From: an uncultured Bacilli bacterium
Lineage (GTDB): Bacteria; Bacillota_I; Bacilli_A; RF39; UBA660
Reading direction: 5' to 3'
DNA: 64,000 nt
NCBI GenBank assembly: GCA_934096105.1
Contig: CAKOLH010000003.1
Coordinates: 1-64,000 of the forward strand
Every line of letters begins with the position of its first letter. The stretch's first letter is position 1. The notes under the pieces are model-generated. The model had not been told where the DNA came from. It searched no databases and saw only the letters and a program-made list of their open reading frames with translations. Positions 1-8,310 of the stretch are shown here, piece by piece. The translations under genes were made by a program, and so were the position numbers.

Positions 1-989
1 TTTAAGAATCTTTCAAATAATAAATCATATTTAATAGGATCAACATCAGTAATACCAATAGCATAAGATACTAGGCTGCCCGCAGCACTACCTCTTCCGG
101 GTCCTACTAAAATATTATTAAATTTAGCATATTTAACATAATCCCATACAACTAAGAAATAATCACTAAATCCCATCTTTTCAATAACAGATAGTTCATA
201 GTCTAATCTTTCTATATATTTATCACTAACATCATCATTAAGTCTTCTTTTAATACCCTTATATGCTAGGTTTCTAAGAAACTCATTAGGATTTATATTT
301 TTGTCATATATAGGAAGTAAATCAGGAGTATATTCTAAAGTAACATTACAAGAGTCGCTAATATACTTCATATTATTTCTAACTTCATCATCAGTAATGA
401 GATTAAATTCATCCTTATCAAATAGATATTTATTTTTAAATGTATTAAGTTCAAATTCACCTAACTTTTTATCCTCTTTAATCATTATAAGATAGTCTAA
501 GTATTTATAATCACCTTTCTCTAAATAACTAATATCATTAATAAATACAGCCTTATCTTTAATATTATTTCTCTCTTCTATATTAGAGTAACCTATAAAA
601 TATTCTTTATATATAGAAACAATCTCACTATTATAACTACTATAAGGCATAATTAATATTAAATTATCAGCATACTTAATTAAAGTATCATTATCGATAT
701 TAGCCTCTGAGATGAGTGTAGAGATTTTAATTAGATTCCTATATCCGTCATTATTTTTAGCCAGTAAAATAAATTTATTTTCATTGTATTCTAATTTAAT
801 ACCAATAATAGGTTTAATGTCTTTCTTTATACAGGATAAATAAAATTCATAAGCTCCAAACATATTGTTAGTATCAGTTATGGCTAAAGAAAAATAGCCA
901 AGTTCTTTAGCCTTTTCTGTTAAATCATCTATTTTAATTAAACTACTTAACATAGAATAACTAGTCTTAACATCTAAAGCATATAACAT
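1..989 (-). CDS. dnaE: DNA polymerase III subunit alpha DnaE (N-terminal part, runs off the window)
   Basis: Replicative DNA polymerase catalytic subunit; only the first 329 codons are inside the window and the gene continues past base 1. The visible protein carries the N-terminal PHP domain (opening MLYALDVKTSYSML) and, near residue 296, the family signature GPGRGSAAGSLVSYA, followed by DPIKYDLLFERFL. The start at 989 has a strong AGGAGGG ribosome site about 6 nt upstream. It is the last gene of a minus-strand operon after dnaB, dnaI and a small membrane protein. The PHP motif normally reads HxHSxYS; here it reads DVKTSYS, so metal-binding histidines are missing and the PHP domain is probably inactive. 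DnaE rather than PolC, because no exonuclease domain interrupts the PHP region seen here. Confidence 0.95.
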   Translation of the reverse strand, partial: MLYALDVKTSYSMLSSLIKIDDLTEKAKELGYFSLAITDTNNMFGAYEFYLSCIKKDIKPIIGIKLEYNENKFILLAKNNDGYRNLIKISTLISEANIDNDTLIKYADNLILIMPYSSYNSEIVSIYKEYFIGYSNIEERNNIKDKAVFINDISYLEKGDYKYLDYLIMIKEDKKLGEFELNTFKNKYLFDKDEFNLITDDEVRNNMKYISDSCNVTLEYTPDLLPIYDKNINPNEFLRNLAYKGIKRRLNDDVSDKYIERLDYELSVIEKMGFSDYFLVVWDYVKYAKFNNILVGPGRGSAAGSLVSYAIGITDVDPIKYDLLFERFL

Positions 990-1011
990 GACTATCCCTC
1001 CTATTTATAAT

Positions 1012-1335
1012 TTAGTATCTTAGTGTAATAAATGCAATTATAACACCAGCAACAGCGATTAAAGCAGCAAGTCCAATAACACTAGCAAATCCTTTATTAC
1101 CAGGACTAACTACTTCAGGTCCAAGTCTATCATCAGTAGTAACATTTTTATTTAGTACTCTAACTAATTTTTTATTACTTTCCTTTTTATTTGGATTATT
1201 TGCAGTAACATATCTTCTATCTGGAGACATATTTAATTCTCCACCATCATTTTCAATACTTAGTTTGCTTCCATTATCAAAACTTTTTTCAATTTTATTT
1301 GGATCAAATTTAAATCCATAATTATTACCTTCCAT
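1012..1335 (-). CDS. small hypothetical membrane protein in the replication operon
   Basis: A 107-aa protein of unknown function. The first 80 residues are polar and Asn/Lys-rich with no recognisable domain. Residues about 84-105 form one hydrophobic helix (ASVIGLAALIAVAGVIIAFI), so it is probably a C-terminally anchored (tail-anchored) protein with its body in the cytoplasm. It lies 9 nt downstream of dnaI and about 22 nt upstream of dnaE on the same strand, so it is almost certainly co-transcribed with replication genes. A membrane-linked role in replication is possible from context alone; I do not recognise the family. Confidence 0.75.
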   Translation of the reverse strand: MEGNNYGFKFDPNKIEKSFDNGSKLSIENDGGELNMSPDRRYVTANNPNKKESNKKLVRVLNKNVTTDDRLGPEVVSPGNKGFASVIGLAALIAVAGVIIAFITLRY

Positions 1336-1344
1336 ACATTATCC

Positions 1345-2256
1345 TCACTTTCTTCTATTTTCTGCTACCATTATTATTTCATCAGTTAAATATTTTATTC
1401 TTTCAATTATTCTTCTAGATTTTACTTTACCTTCACTATCATTCCCAATAAGATGTTCTTCAAGTTCTTTAATTGTATTATTTGAAGTAAAGAATGTTGG
1501 CAGTCCCTCTTGCATTCTATATTGCAAAAGGCTACCAAGTATTTCATCTCTATTCCAATTAGTAACTGTTTCTGCCCCAATATCATCTAAAAGTAGTAAA
1601 GGAGCCTTTCTAACTTTATTAAATACCTCATTATAATCATCTCCGAATCTTCCCTTTAATTCTCTTAAAAACTCTGGATAATAAACAGTAACTGATTTAA
1701 CATCTTTTTTTGCTAGCTCATTAAACATAGCACTAACCAAATAAGTTTTACCGCATCCAAAATTGCCTGCTAAATATAAGCCCTTACATTTTTCGTTATT
1801 TTCATATTTTTTAATAAAAGTTGTAAGCCATTTAATAGCATCGAGTCTCTTCGTATCATCAGTATAAATATTCTTCATTGAAGCCTCAAGAATAGCCTTT
1901 GGCATATCAAACAAACTAATATTATTTTGATATTCTGTGTCTTTATCAAGTTTCTTCTTATATTTACAAGGTACATAAGAAAATACTATGTTTTCTTCTT
2001 GTACTTCAGGATAGTAGACATGACCAACAACAGAATTTTTACATTCCATAATATTTTTACAATTAGCACAGTTTTTAAGTTCCAAAGAAGAATCTTTAAT
2101 TAAAGAGGTATATTTCATTATTTCATCTTTAGGAAGTTTAATTTTACTTACAATCTTTTTAAATGTATCATCTTCCATTTCTTCATCAAAATTTCTCTCT
2201 AAATCTATATTATTAAATCTATAATTATTTTGAATAACATCTTTTATTTCTTTCAT
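1345..2256 (-). CDS. dnaI: primosomal protein DnaI, helicase loader
   Basis: AAA+ ATPase that loads the replicative helicase during initiation and restart in Bacillota. The 303-aa length matches the family. The N-terminal helicase-binding region has a zinc-site pattern (C63, C66, H79, C97). The ATPase core shows Walker A GNFGCGKT (about 164-171) and Walker B LLLLDDIGAE (about 220-229), with an arginine-rich C-terminus. The ATG start overlaps the last base of dnaB, so the two are translationally coupled, as in Bacillus where dnaB-dnaI are adjacent. DnaC and IstB share this ATPase fold, but the zinc N-terminus and the dnaB neighbour fix the call. Confidence 0.93.
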   Translation of the reverse strand: MKEIKDVIQNNYRFNNIDLERNFDEEMEDDTFKKIVSKIKLPKDEIMKYTSLIKDSSLELKNCANCKNIMECKNSVVGHVYYPEVQEENIVFSYVPCKYKKKLDKDTEYQNNISLFDMPKAILEASMKNIYTDDTKRLDAIKWLTTFIKKYENNEKCKGLYLAGNFGCGKTYLVSAMFNELAKKDVKSVTVYYPEFLRELKGRFGDDYNEVFNKVRKAPLLLLDDIGAETVTNWNRDEILGSLLQYRMQEGLPTFFTSNNTIKELEEHLIGNDSEGKVKSRRIIERIKYLTDEIIMVAENRRK

Positions 2257-3542
2257 TATTTATACTCCTTTAATAGTTCTTCTAATTGATTTTCTTCGCC
2301 ATCAGAAACATTAGATTTATTTATTTCTTTATCAAACCAATCAGGAGTTTTCATATTAACATTATCTTCTTTATAATTTCTTTTTGAGGATTTTTTATGT
2401 ACTTTTTCGCAGTTATTCATTGCATCCTCTACTGTTTCTATACCTTTTCTTTGCCATTCACCAGCAATTGTTTCAACGAATCCTCTTGTTAACTTCTTAT
2501 TATTTACATTAATTGCATAGTCAAGTAGAACATTAACTACTCCTGGTTTTAATTTATAATCGACAAGTAAATCTTCAATTAATTTTAAATCTCTACGAGT
2601 GGGTTCATTACCATTATTTTTATTTATTAAAAGTTCTCTTGGAGAAATAGTTTCAAATGTATATATCATTTTAGCCCTTCTTGAAGTATCACCAATCGGT
2701 TTTCTTAAGTATTCAGGTTGATTATTATCTATAATTGTAGGAAGTAAACCACCATTGTTAAACTGATAGAAGTTTCTTGAATTTTTTCTTAAACTTTCAC
2801 GATTAATAGTACCATTGTCATTAAGTGAAACTTTAACAATATTAGCCATCTTAATAGCATCAATATCATATATAAATGAAAGATTAATAATAAGTTCCTT
2901 AATATCTTTAGAGAACATCTTACTAGTATCTAGATTCTTTGGCATTGAACTAATAAGAAAATTAAAGTCAAAATTACTATTAATATTAAGTTTAAGTTTA
3001 TTATACTTTCTAATATCCTCAAGTGACAAGTCATAAGATGTCATACTAGTACTTTCAAAGACATCATTAAAACTTTTAGTAATATCTTTATAATTAGAGG
3101 TATTTAATCTTGGTACTTTAAATGCTTTAACTAAATTATCATATTCTCTCTTACCAACATTACTATATAAGACAATATTAAGTATTGGATGAGATAAAAA
3201 TTCACTAGCACTGACAGGACTAAAAATTTCATATATATAATTATTAACATTTCCTTCTTTAATAAATGCTTTAATAAGTCCTATAGCCTCAAGTTTATCA
3301 AAAGAAGTTTGTAATTCATTAATAGTTATTCTAAGTGAAGACACTAATTTTTGATGCGAAAACTCACTACTTAATATTTCTGAATTATCCAAATCAGCCC
3401 ATAAAGTAAAGTATAACATCACAGCATCAGTACCAATAATAGGAAGATATAAACTAGTTATAATTTTCCTATCCTCATTATGAAGAATAGTTTTATTTAC
3501 TACAACATAAGTATCCGCAGGTACCAAATTATACTTTTCCAT
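2256..3542 (-). CDS. dnaB: replication initiation and membrane attachment protein DnaB
   Basis: 428-aa Bacillota DnaB (not the helicase), which works with DnaD and DnaI to load the replicative helicase at oriC and at stalled forks. The N-terminal winged-helix region is visible in the segment ILNEDRKIITSLYLPIIGTD-like at about 19-40 (here ILHNEDRKIITSLYLPIIG), typical of DnaB/DnaD. The C-terminal DnaD-like block contains LLVDYKLKPGVVNVLLDYAI and the conserved GEWQRKGIETVEDA. It is the first gene of the minus-strand operon dnaB-dnaI-(membrane protein)-dnaE. The C-terminal tail is charged and low in complexity. Confidence 0.92.
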   Translation of the reverse strand: MEKYNLVPADTYVVVNKTILHNEDRKIITSLYLPIIGTDAVMLYFTLWADLDNSEILSSEFSHQKLVSSLRITINELQTSFDKLEAIGLIKAFIKEGNVNNYIYEIFSPVSASEFLSHPILNIVLYSNVGKREYDNLVKAFKVPRLNTSNYKDITKSFNDVFESTSMTSYDLSLEDIRKYNKLKLNINSNFDFNFLISSMPKNLDTSKMFSKDIKELIINLSFIYDIDAIKMANIVKVSLNDNGTINRESLRKNSRNFYQFNNGGLLPTIIDNNQPEYLRKPIGDTSRRAKMIYTFETISPRELLINKNNGNEPTRRDLKLIEDLLVDYKLKPGVVNVLLDYAINVNNKKLTRGFVETIAGEWQRKGIETVEDAMNNCEKVHKKSSKRNYKEDNVNMKTPDWFDKEINKSNVSDGEENQLEELLKEYK

Positions 3543-3606
3543 AAAACCAATCCTTCCTCAACATTATTGTATAATAAAAAGAGCTAAAAGTAAAGGAAAA
3601 ATAAAT

Positions 3607-3765
3607 ATGTTTTACAGGCCATTTTTTACTAAAAAATATCATCAAAATAAATATATTTACATACTTAAGTGTAAAATTTTAAAAAAATTTAATAATAAAT
3701 TAAAGACAAAAAAAGCCTCAAAAGAAGATTTTGAATATAATAAGTTTTCCAAAACAAATTTTTAA
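3607..3765 (+). CDS. possible small basic protein (52 aa)
   Basis: A 52-codon open frame from ATG 3607 to TAA 3763-3765, rich in Lys, Tyr, Phe and Asn (opening MFYRPFFTKKYHQNKYIYIL). An AAAGGA ribosome-site-like sequence lies about 9 nt upstream and a TATAAT box is found near 3570. It occupies the 309-base gap between dnaB and the YhcG gene. No family is recognised, and an open frame of this length is easy to get by chance in such AT-rich DNA, so this is a weak call. Confidence 0.25.
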   Translation: MFYRPFFTKKYHQNKYIYILKCKILKKFNNKLKTKKASKEDFEYNKFSKTNF

Positions 3766-3851
3766 TACAGAAAGCGGCAACAAAACCTTATTTTAAGCCA
3801 TTTGACCTAGTAACATTTATATGATAATGTACTCATCAGGAGGCAATTAAT

Positions 3852-4757
3852 ATGTTAAACTGTGATTATTATAATGAAATAAAAAACGAACTAATAAATA
3901 ATGAAGTATATAAAAGAGTAAAAGATTATTCAAAGAATAGAAATGAACTTAGTACCTATTACAATGTTGGTAAGTTACTAAGTGAGGCAGGAAAACATTA
4001 TGGTGAAGGAATAATTGAAAACTATTCAAAAAATTTAGTTATTGATGTTGGCAAAAAATACAATAAAAGAACACTTTTTAGAATTAAACAATTTTATAAT
4101 TTAATTGAAAAACAAAAAGTGTCGCCACTGGCGACACAATTGACATGGTCTCATTATTGTGAATTATTATCCATTAAAGATATAAATGAAATCAATTACT
4201 ATATAAATATTTCTGAAAAGCAAAATCTAAGTAAAAGACAACTTAGGGAAAAAATAAAATCTAAAGAATATCAAAGATTAGATGATAATACTAAATTAAA
4301 GTTAATAAATAAAGAAGAAATAGTAGTAAGTGATTTTATAAAAAATCCTATAATTATAAGAAATAAATATAATGTAGATAAAGAACATATGACAGAAAAA
4401 ATATTACAAAGATTAATACTCGAAGATATAGAAAACTTCTTATTAGAGTTAGGAGATGGATTTTCCTTCATTAAAAGTGAATACAAAATTAAAATAGGAA
4501 ATACCTATAATTATATAGATTTATTATTATTTAATTATATTTATAATTGCTTTGTAGTAATAGAACTAAAAGTAACAGAATTAAAAAAAGAACATATTGG
4601 CCAAATTGAGGTCTATATGAACTATGTAGATAAAAATATTAAAACTATAAATCAAGATAAAACTATTGGAGTAATAATTTGTAAAAAAGATAATGGCTAC
4701 TATATAGAATACTCCAGTGATAGCAGAATCTATCATAAAGAATATATCTTGAACTAA
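3852..4757 (+). CDS. PDDEXK nuclease, YhcG/DUF1016 family
   Basis: 301-aa protein with the two-domain layout of the YhcG/DUF1016 family: an N-terminal DUF1016 region (about 10-150, including TYYNVGKLL, LFRIKQFYNLI and QLTWSHYCELL) and a C-terminal PDDEXK nuclease fold (about 170-300) with YIDLLLF supplying the Asp and VVIELKV the ExK motif. The family is widespread on variable genomic islands and is suspected to act in defence or recombination; its substrate is not established. A strong AGGAGG ribosome site precedes ATG 3852. Codons 90-95 contain a perfect GC-rich palindrome (see 4119-4137). The gene converges with, and overlaps by 4 nt, the CPBP protease gene. Confidence 0.88.
   Translation: MLNCDYYNEIKNELINNEVYKRVKDYSKNRNELSTYYNVGKLLSEAGKHYGEGIIENYSKNLVIDVGKKYNKRTLFRIKQFYNLIEKQKVSPLATQLTWSHYCELLSIKDINEINYYINISEKQNLSKRQLREKIKSKEYQRLDDNTKLKLINKEEIVVSDFIKNPIIIRNKYNVDKEHMTEKILQRLILEDIENFLLELGDGFSFIKSEYKIKIGNTYNYIDLLLFNYIYNCFVVIELKVTELKKEHIGQIEVYMNYVDKNIKTINQDKTIGVIICKKDNGYYIEYSSDSRIYHKEYILN
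4119..4137. repeat. perfect 19-nt GC-rich palindrome inside the yhcG-like gene
   Basis: GTGTCGCCACTGGCGACAC: two 9-nt arms around a single central C. About two thirds is G+C, in a gene that is otherwise about 28% GC. It is translated as VSPLATQ just before the conserved LTWSHY motif. Confidence 0.9.
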
Positions 4758-5422
4758 TCTTTACAATTTCTAATAATAATAGTGCTAAGAATAACCAGGA
4801 AAATACCTATTATCAAGATATATAAATTATAACTATTCAAAATATTTACAAAGATGTTCGCAGACATATGAATAACAATAGGTATCAAAATATCTTTCTT
4901 TTTTAAATATAAATATGCATTAACCATACCAATAATAAAAGCATATATACAAGTAGTAATTCCTGTATGACAGATAGCAAATACCAAAGAGGAAATAAAA
5001 ATTATCATTTTTTGACTATTAAATTTTTTCAAACTATTAATAAAACTATACCTAAACAAAGTTTCCTCAAATACAGGCCCCACAATTCCAGATACTATAA
5101 TATTAAGAAAAATATTTATATCCACTGTAACATTATTGCCCAGTCCCATTGCAAACAAAACCATATTGTAACTAGTAGTAATACCAATACCCATTAATAC
5201 ATAAGGGAAAAGATTATGCTTCCCTATAGGAGGGTTACTTTTCCTAAATTTAAAAATAACATACAAAATTTCAACAATGCAAACAAGTATAGTACCAATT
5301 ACAATAGACCTATCTTTGCCCAAGCAAACAATACAAGCAATAAGTACAGCATATTGCAAAACAAACATTATAAATATCTCTTTAAAAGACAAAATAAGCA
5401 ATTTTAAATATTTCATAAACAC
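4754..5422 (-). CDS. CPBP family intramembrane glutamic endopeptidase
   Basis: 222-aa polytopic membrane protein of the CPBP (CAAX protease and bacteriocin-processing) family. The three family motifs are present: EExxxR as EETLFR (119-124), FxxxH as FAICH (148-152) and HxxxN as HMSAN (185-189). About six to eight hydrophobic helices span the protein. In Bacillota, relatives process prenylated proteins or give immunity to self-made bacteriocins; the substrate here is unknown. It converges with the YhcG-like gene and is unlinked to the agr locus 18 kb away. Alone on its strand between two unrelated genes, it looks like part of an accessory patch. Confidence 0.88.
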   Translation of the reverse strand: MFMKYLKLLILSFKEIFIMFVLQYAVLIACIVCLGKDRSIVIGTILVCIVEILYVIFKFRKSNPPIGKHNLFPYVLMGIGITTSYNMVLFAMGLGNNVTVDINIFLNIIVSGIVGPVFEETLFRYSFINSLKKFNSQKMIIFISSLVFAICHTGITTCIYAFIIGMVNAYLYLKKKDILIPIVIHMSANIFVNILNSYNLYILIIGIFLVILSTIIIRNCKD

Positions 5423-5430
5423 CTCATAAT

Positions 5431-5471
5431 AAAAAATAAGATAGCCATTAAGTACTTCTAAGCTGTCTTAT
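5431..5471 (-). terminator. intrinsic terminator of the cold-shock gene
   Basis: Read on the minus strand, a 9-bp stem (TAAGACAGC with GCTATCTTA, one G-T pair) is followed by a T run. It lies just after the csp stop codon. Confidence 0.8.
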
Positions 5472-5479
5472 ATAATAAT

Positions 5480-5701
5480 TTAAGCCTTTACATTAGTAAC
5501 TGCTAGAACATTAATTGCTTGTAATCCTTTAGCAGTTTCGATAAGATCAAATTCAACTATTTGTCCTTCAGATAATGTTTTGTAACCATCTTGTTTAATT
5601 GCAGAATAATGAACGAAAATATCTTCACTATTTGGATTGTCAATAAATCCATAGCCTTTGTCGTTATTGAACCACTTAACTCTTCCTTGCATCCTTGCCA
5701 C
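5480..5701 (-). CDS. cold shock protein (CspA/CspB family)
   Basis: 73-aa single OB-fold nucleic-acid-binding protein that acts as an RNA chaperone. Both RNA-binding motifs are clear: RNP1 as KGYGFI (about 15-20) and RNP2 as DIFVHYSAI (about 28-36), preceded by the family opening QGRVKWFN. The length is slightly above the usual 66-70 because of an extra N-terminal MARM and a C-terminal tail. It is monocistronic, with a minus-strand promoter at 5731-5760 and its own terminator. The roughly 35-nt leader is short for a cold-inducible csp. Confidence 0.95.
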   Translation of the reverse strand: MARMQGRVKWFNNDKGYGFIDNPNSEDIFVHYSAIKQDGYKTLSEGQIVEFDLIETAKGLQAINVLAVTNVKA

Positions 5702-5730
5702 CTCACTTTTCTGTTCTTTCTTACAAGAAT

Positions 5731-5760
5731 ATTATAATATACTGCCCGGTGATTTTGCAA
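5731..5760 (-). promoter_or_regulatory. sigma-A promoter of the cold-shock gene
   Basis: On the minus strand, TTGCAA and TATAAT are separated by 18 nt, reading toward the csp gene about 30 nt away. Confidence 0.75.
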
Positions 5761-5931
5761 ACAAATTAGTAAGACAAAAATCGATAAAAAATTCTTCTAA
5801 GTTGAACTTTACTGCAAGCAAGATAATCATAACATCATTTAGGACTATAAAGGTTTAAAAATTGAATTTTAATAGAAAGATGTTCCTACCAACTATATAG
5901 TTAACTACAAGTAAATACCCAAAATAAAAAT

Positions 5932-5953
5932 AAAAAAGTAGATTTCTCTACTT
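5932..5953 (-). terminator. terminator of the parA-parB operon
   Basis: On the minus strand AAGTAGA-GAAA-TCTACTT is followed by a T run. The 7-bp stem overlaps the parB stop codon. Confidence 0.85.
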
Positions 5954-6826
5954 AATTTCAATATTCATAATTTCTAATATTCTATTCAAATCATTAACGT
6001 TTTCAAAATAAATATTAATTTTTTTATTATCCACTTTAACTTTGGTACCAAGTATGTCTCTAAGTTCATTTTCTACGTTAGTATAATCGGTATTTCTTTC
6101 TCTTCTGGTTATAGGAACTCTCTTCTTAATTTCCTCGTTTTTACTAATTTCTTCAATTTCATGGACACTAAGACCTTCGTTAATAATTTTTTTAGCTAAA
6201 TCAGTAATTTTACTATCATCTTCCATTTTAGACAAAACTCTAGCATGTCCCATAGAAAGTTCTCCATTTAAAATCATTTTTTGAACTTCTTCAGGTAGAT
6301 TAAGTAGCCCCAAAGTATTGGTAATATGACTTCTGCTTTTTCCTATTCTAAGAGCAAGATCCTCTTGCCTAATATCCAAGTTATCAATAATTTCCTTATA
6401 GGCCCAAGCAAGTTCAATAGCGGTAAGATTTTCCCTTTGAATATTTTCTAGTAGTGCAATTTCTCTCATTTCGTCATCAGAAAAATCTTTTACAATCGCA
6501 GGTATTTTGTCTAATCCTGCCATTTTACTAGCCCTAAGTCTTCTTTCACCAGCTATTAAATCATAACCACGAATCCCCTTTTTAACAATAATAGGTTGAA
6601 ATACACCATGGTTTTTAATTGATTCAGATAATTCTCTTAGAGCCTCCTCATTAAAACTCTTTCTGGGTTGATAAGGATTTGGTCTAATTTCATTAACAGG
6701 AATATCTTGAATTTCATTAGTAGTAGCATTTTCCATTATATTACTTTCAAAAGTATCAAAATCAAGAACCTCTGTTGAAAATAGTTCCTCAAGTCCCCTA
6801 CCCAACGCTTTCTTCTTTTGTTCCAT
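5948..6826 (-). CDS. parB: chromosome partitioning protein ParB (Spo0J)
   Basis: 292-aa CTP-dependent DNA clamp that loads at parS sites and spreads to organise and segregate the origin. The N-terminal start KKKALGRGLEELF is the ParA-stimulating tail. The ParB/Srx domain holds NPYQPRKSF and the CTP-binding motif GERRLRAS; the helix-turn-helix LALRIGKSRSHITNTLGLL follows at about 160, with a C-terminal dimer domain at the end. It overlaps parA by 29 nt as a two-gene operon. A second ParB-family gene (the Noc-like protein at 15.3 kb) is in the same window. I did not see an obvious parS site nearby. Confidence 0.95.
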   Translation of the reverse strand: MEQKKKALGRGLEELFSTEVLDFDTFESNIMENATTNEIQDIPVNEIRPNPYQPRKSFNEEALRELSESIKNHGVFQPIIVKKGIRGYDLIAGERRLRASKMAGLDKIPAIVKDFSDDEMREIALLENIQRENLTAIELAWAYKEIIDNLDIRQEDLALRIGKSRSHITNTLGLLNLPEEVQKMILNGELSMGHARVLSKMEDDSKITDLAKKIINEGLSVHEIEEISKNEEIKKRVPITRRERNTDYTNVENELRDILGTKVKVDNKKINIYFENVNDLNRILEIMNIEIK

Positions 6827-7610
6827 TTCTATCTATAACCTCCTTAGCTAAATTTAGATATGCTATAGTACCTTTATTTCTAGGTTCATATTCGAGTATT
6901 GGTTTACCATGACTAGGAGCCTCAGCAAGTCTTACTAGTCTTGGAATAATTGTATCATATACTCTCTCCTTAAAGAATCCTTTAATACTTTCAATGACTT
7001 CAACACCCAAATTAGTGTTAGAAAACATTGTAAGAAGAACTCCCTCAATATCTAAGTTAGGATTAACTTTTCTCTGTGCTAACATAATTGTATTAATAAG
7101 TTGCATAATACCTTCAAGAGCAAAATACTCACACTGAACTGGTATTAAAACAGAGTCAGCAGCAGCTAGTGCATTAGTAGTAAGAATACCAAGAGATGGT
7201 GGACAATCAATAAATATAAAATCATAATTATCTTTTACCTTAGATAGTTCATCCTTTAATCTTGTTACCCTATTGAATTTAGCCCCAGTTTCTTTAGCCT
7301 TTCTTTCTAATTCAATAAGTTCCATATCTACTCCTGCTAAATTAAGATAAGCAGGAAGCAAAGATAAATTTTTACTTTTAGTTTTTATTATTGAATCAAA
7401 AATAGATTTTTTCATAGTAAGTACTTCATATATACTACTAGATATATCACCTTTATTTATTCCAACTCCAGTAGTAGCATTTCCCTGCGGATCTAAATCT
7501 ACAAGTAATACTTTTTTATTTAAAACACCAAGTGAAGCAGCCAAATTAATACTAGTAGTGGTCTTCCCTACTCCACCTTTTTGGTTTACGATTGCTATAA
7601 TTTTTCCCAT
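6798..7610 (-). CDS. parA: chromosome partitioning ATPase ParA (Soj)
   Basis: 270-aa Walker-type ATPase that partners ParB in origin segregation and regulates DnaA in Bacillus. The deviant Walker A motif KGGVGKTTT (11-19) and the DLDPQGNAT box (38-46) are intact, as is the Walker B-like FIFIDCPPSLG at about 130. Length and sequence match chromosomal Soj rather than plasmid ParA proteins, which carry an N-terminal HTH. It is divergent from rpmH, the position where many Bacilli place dnaA instead. Confidence 0.95.
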   Translation of the reverse strand: MGKIIAIVNQKGGVGKTTTSINLAASLGVLNKKVLLVDLDPQGNATTGVGINKGDISSSIYEVLTMKKSIFDSIIKTKSKNLSLLPAYLNLAGVDMELIELERKAKETGAKFNRVTRLKDELSKVKDNYDFIFIDCPPSLGILTTNALAAADSVLIPVQCEYFALEGIMQLINTIMLAQRKVNPNLDIEGVLLTMFSNTNLGVEVIESIKGFFKERVYDTIIPRLVRLAEAPSHGKPILEYEPRNKGTIAYLNLAKEVIDRNGTKEESVG

Positions 7611-7712
7611 ATAATGTCACCTTATTTTCCTCAAATATAATTGTATCAAAAAATATCGAAAAAAGGAAGTAGTTTTTTGTATTTATTTCACTTCGTACTT
7701 CGTTACTCAGTG

Positions 7713-7740
7713 TTTTCTGAAGCCTAAGGTCTTCAGAAAA
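7713..7740 (+). repeat. GCC...GTC-loop hairpin, unit 1 (single)
   Basis: TTTTCTGAA, loop GCCTAAGGTC, TTCAGAAAA: a perfect 9-bp stem. It has the same loop and geometry as the arrays at 34982, 43507, 45132, 49298 and 49426. A weaker AATTTT/AAAATT fold directly follows and may be a decayed second unit. It lies between parA and rpmH, outside both genes and upstream of the rpmH promoter. Confidence 0.75.
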
Positions 7741-7762
7741 ATAATTTTTGTTAGGAAAATTC

Positions 7763-7791
7763 TTGACATAAACGAAATAAAACTATATAAT
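7763..7791 (+). promoter_or_regulatory. sigma-A promoter of rpmH-rnpA-yidC-jag
   Basis: Consensus TTGACA (7763-7768) and TATAAT (7786-7791) with 17-nt spacing, about 33 nt upstream of the rpmH start. Confidence 0.9.
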
Positions 7792-7824
7792 AAAGTAGCA
7801 TTTGACTTGGAGGTGTATTATATA

Positions 7825-7947
7825 ATGAAAAGAACTTATCAACCTAATAACAGAAAAAAAGCTAAAAAGCATGGTTTCTTTGCTAGAATTAAAGGTAATG
7901 TTTTAAAAAGTAGAAGAAATAAAAAAAGAAAAAAATTATGTGCATAA
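7825..7947 (+). CDS. rpmH: 50S ribosomal protein bL34
   Basis: 40-aa very basic protein opening MKRTYQPNNRKKAKKHGF, the diagnostic start of bL34, and ending in an Arg/Lys-rich helix. It is slightly shorter than the usual 44 residues because the segment around the middle loop is compacted (FFARIKGNVLKSRRN). GGAGGTG lies 8 nt upstream of ATG. It is first in the operon rpmH-rnpA-yidC-jag, the standard order next to many bacterial origins, and has a near-consensus promoter. Confidence 0.95.
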   Translation: MKRTYQPNNRKKAKKHGFFARIKGNVLKSRRNKKRKKLCA

Positions 7948-7985
7948 TTTTGTTTTCTTTTTTATTTTTTTATATCTAATTTAAT

Positions 7986-8309
7986 ATGAAAAAGATAGAA
8001 ATAATTAAATCATCAAGAGAATATACTGAAATAATCAATACTAATATTTGCAGAAGAAGCAAATATTTTAGTATATATTATCGTAAAAATGATGATGAAA
8101 ATAAATATGGTATTACTATTCCTAAAAAGACAGGAACAGCAGTAATAAGAAATAAAATAAAGAGAAGGGTAAAAAACATTATTGATAATAATAAAAATAT
8201 AGTGCAAAAAGGCTATGACTATGTTATAATTGTTAAGAAAGGCATAGTGGATTTAACATACCAAGACATGGAAAAAGAATTGTTAAAACTACTAAGTAAG
8301 GGTGATTAA
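7986..8309 (+). CDS. rnpA: ribonuclease P protein component
   Basis: 107-aa basic protein subunit of RNase P, which helps the catalytic RNA mature the 5' ends of tRNAs. The family signature is present as AVIRNKIKRRVKNI (RNxIKR box, about 56-66), preceded by the beta strand YGITIPKKTGTA. It lies 38 nt downstream of rpmH, and its stop codon is just ahead of the proposed yidC start. A TTA-rich gap precedes the ATG with no strong ribosome site, so translation may be modest. Confidence 0.93.
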   Translation: MKKIEIIKSSREYTEIINTNICRRSKYFSIYYRKNDDENKYGITIPKKTGTAVIRNKIKRRVKNIIDNNKNIVQKGYDYVIIVKKGIVDLTYQDMEKELLKLLSKGD

Positions 8310-8310
8310 T

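Noticed and set aside
7611..7824. Possible oriC with DnaA boxes or parS next to parA
   Set aside because: I looked for TTATNCACA-like boxes and for GTTTCACGTGAAAC-like parS and saw none by eye; a motif scan would be needed.
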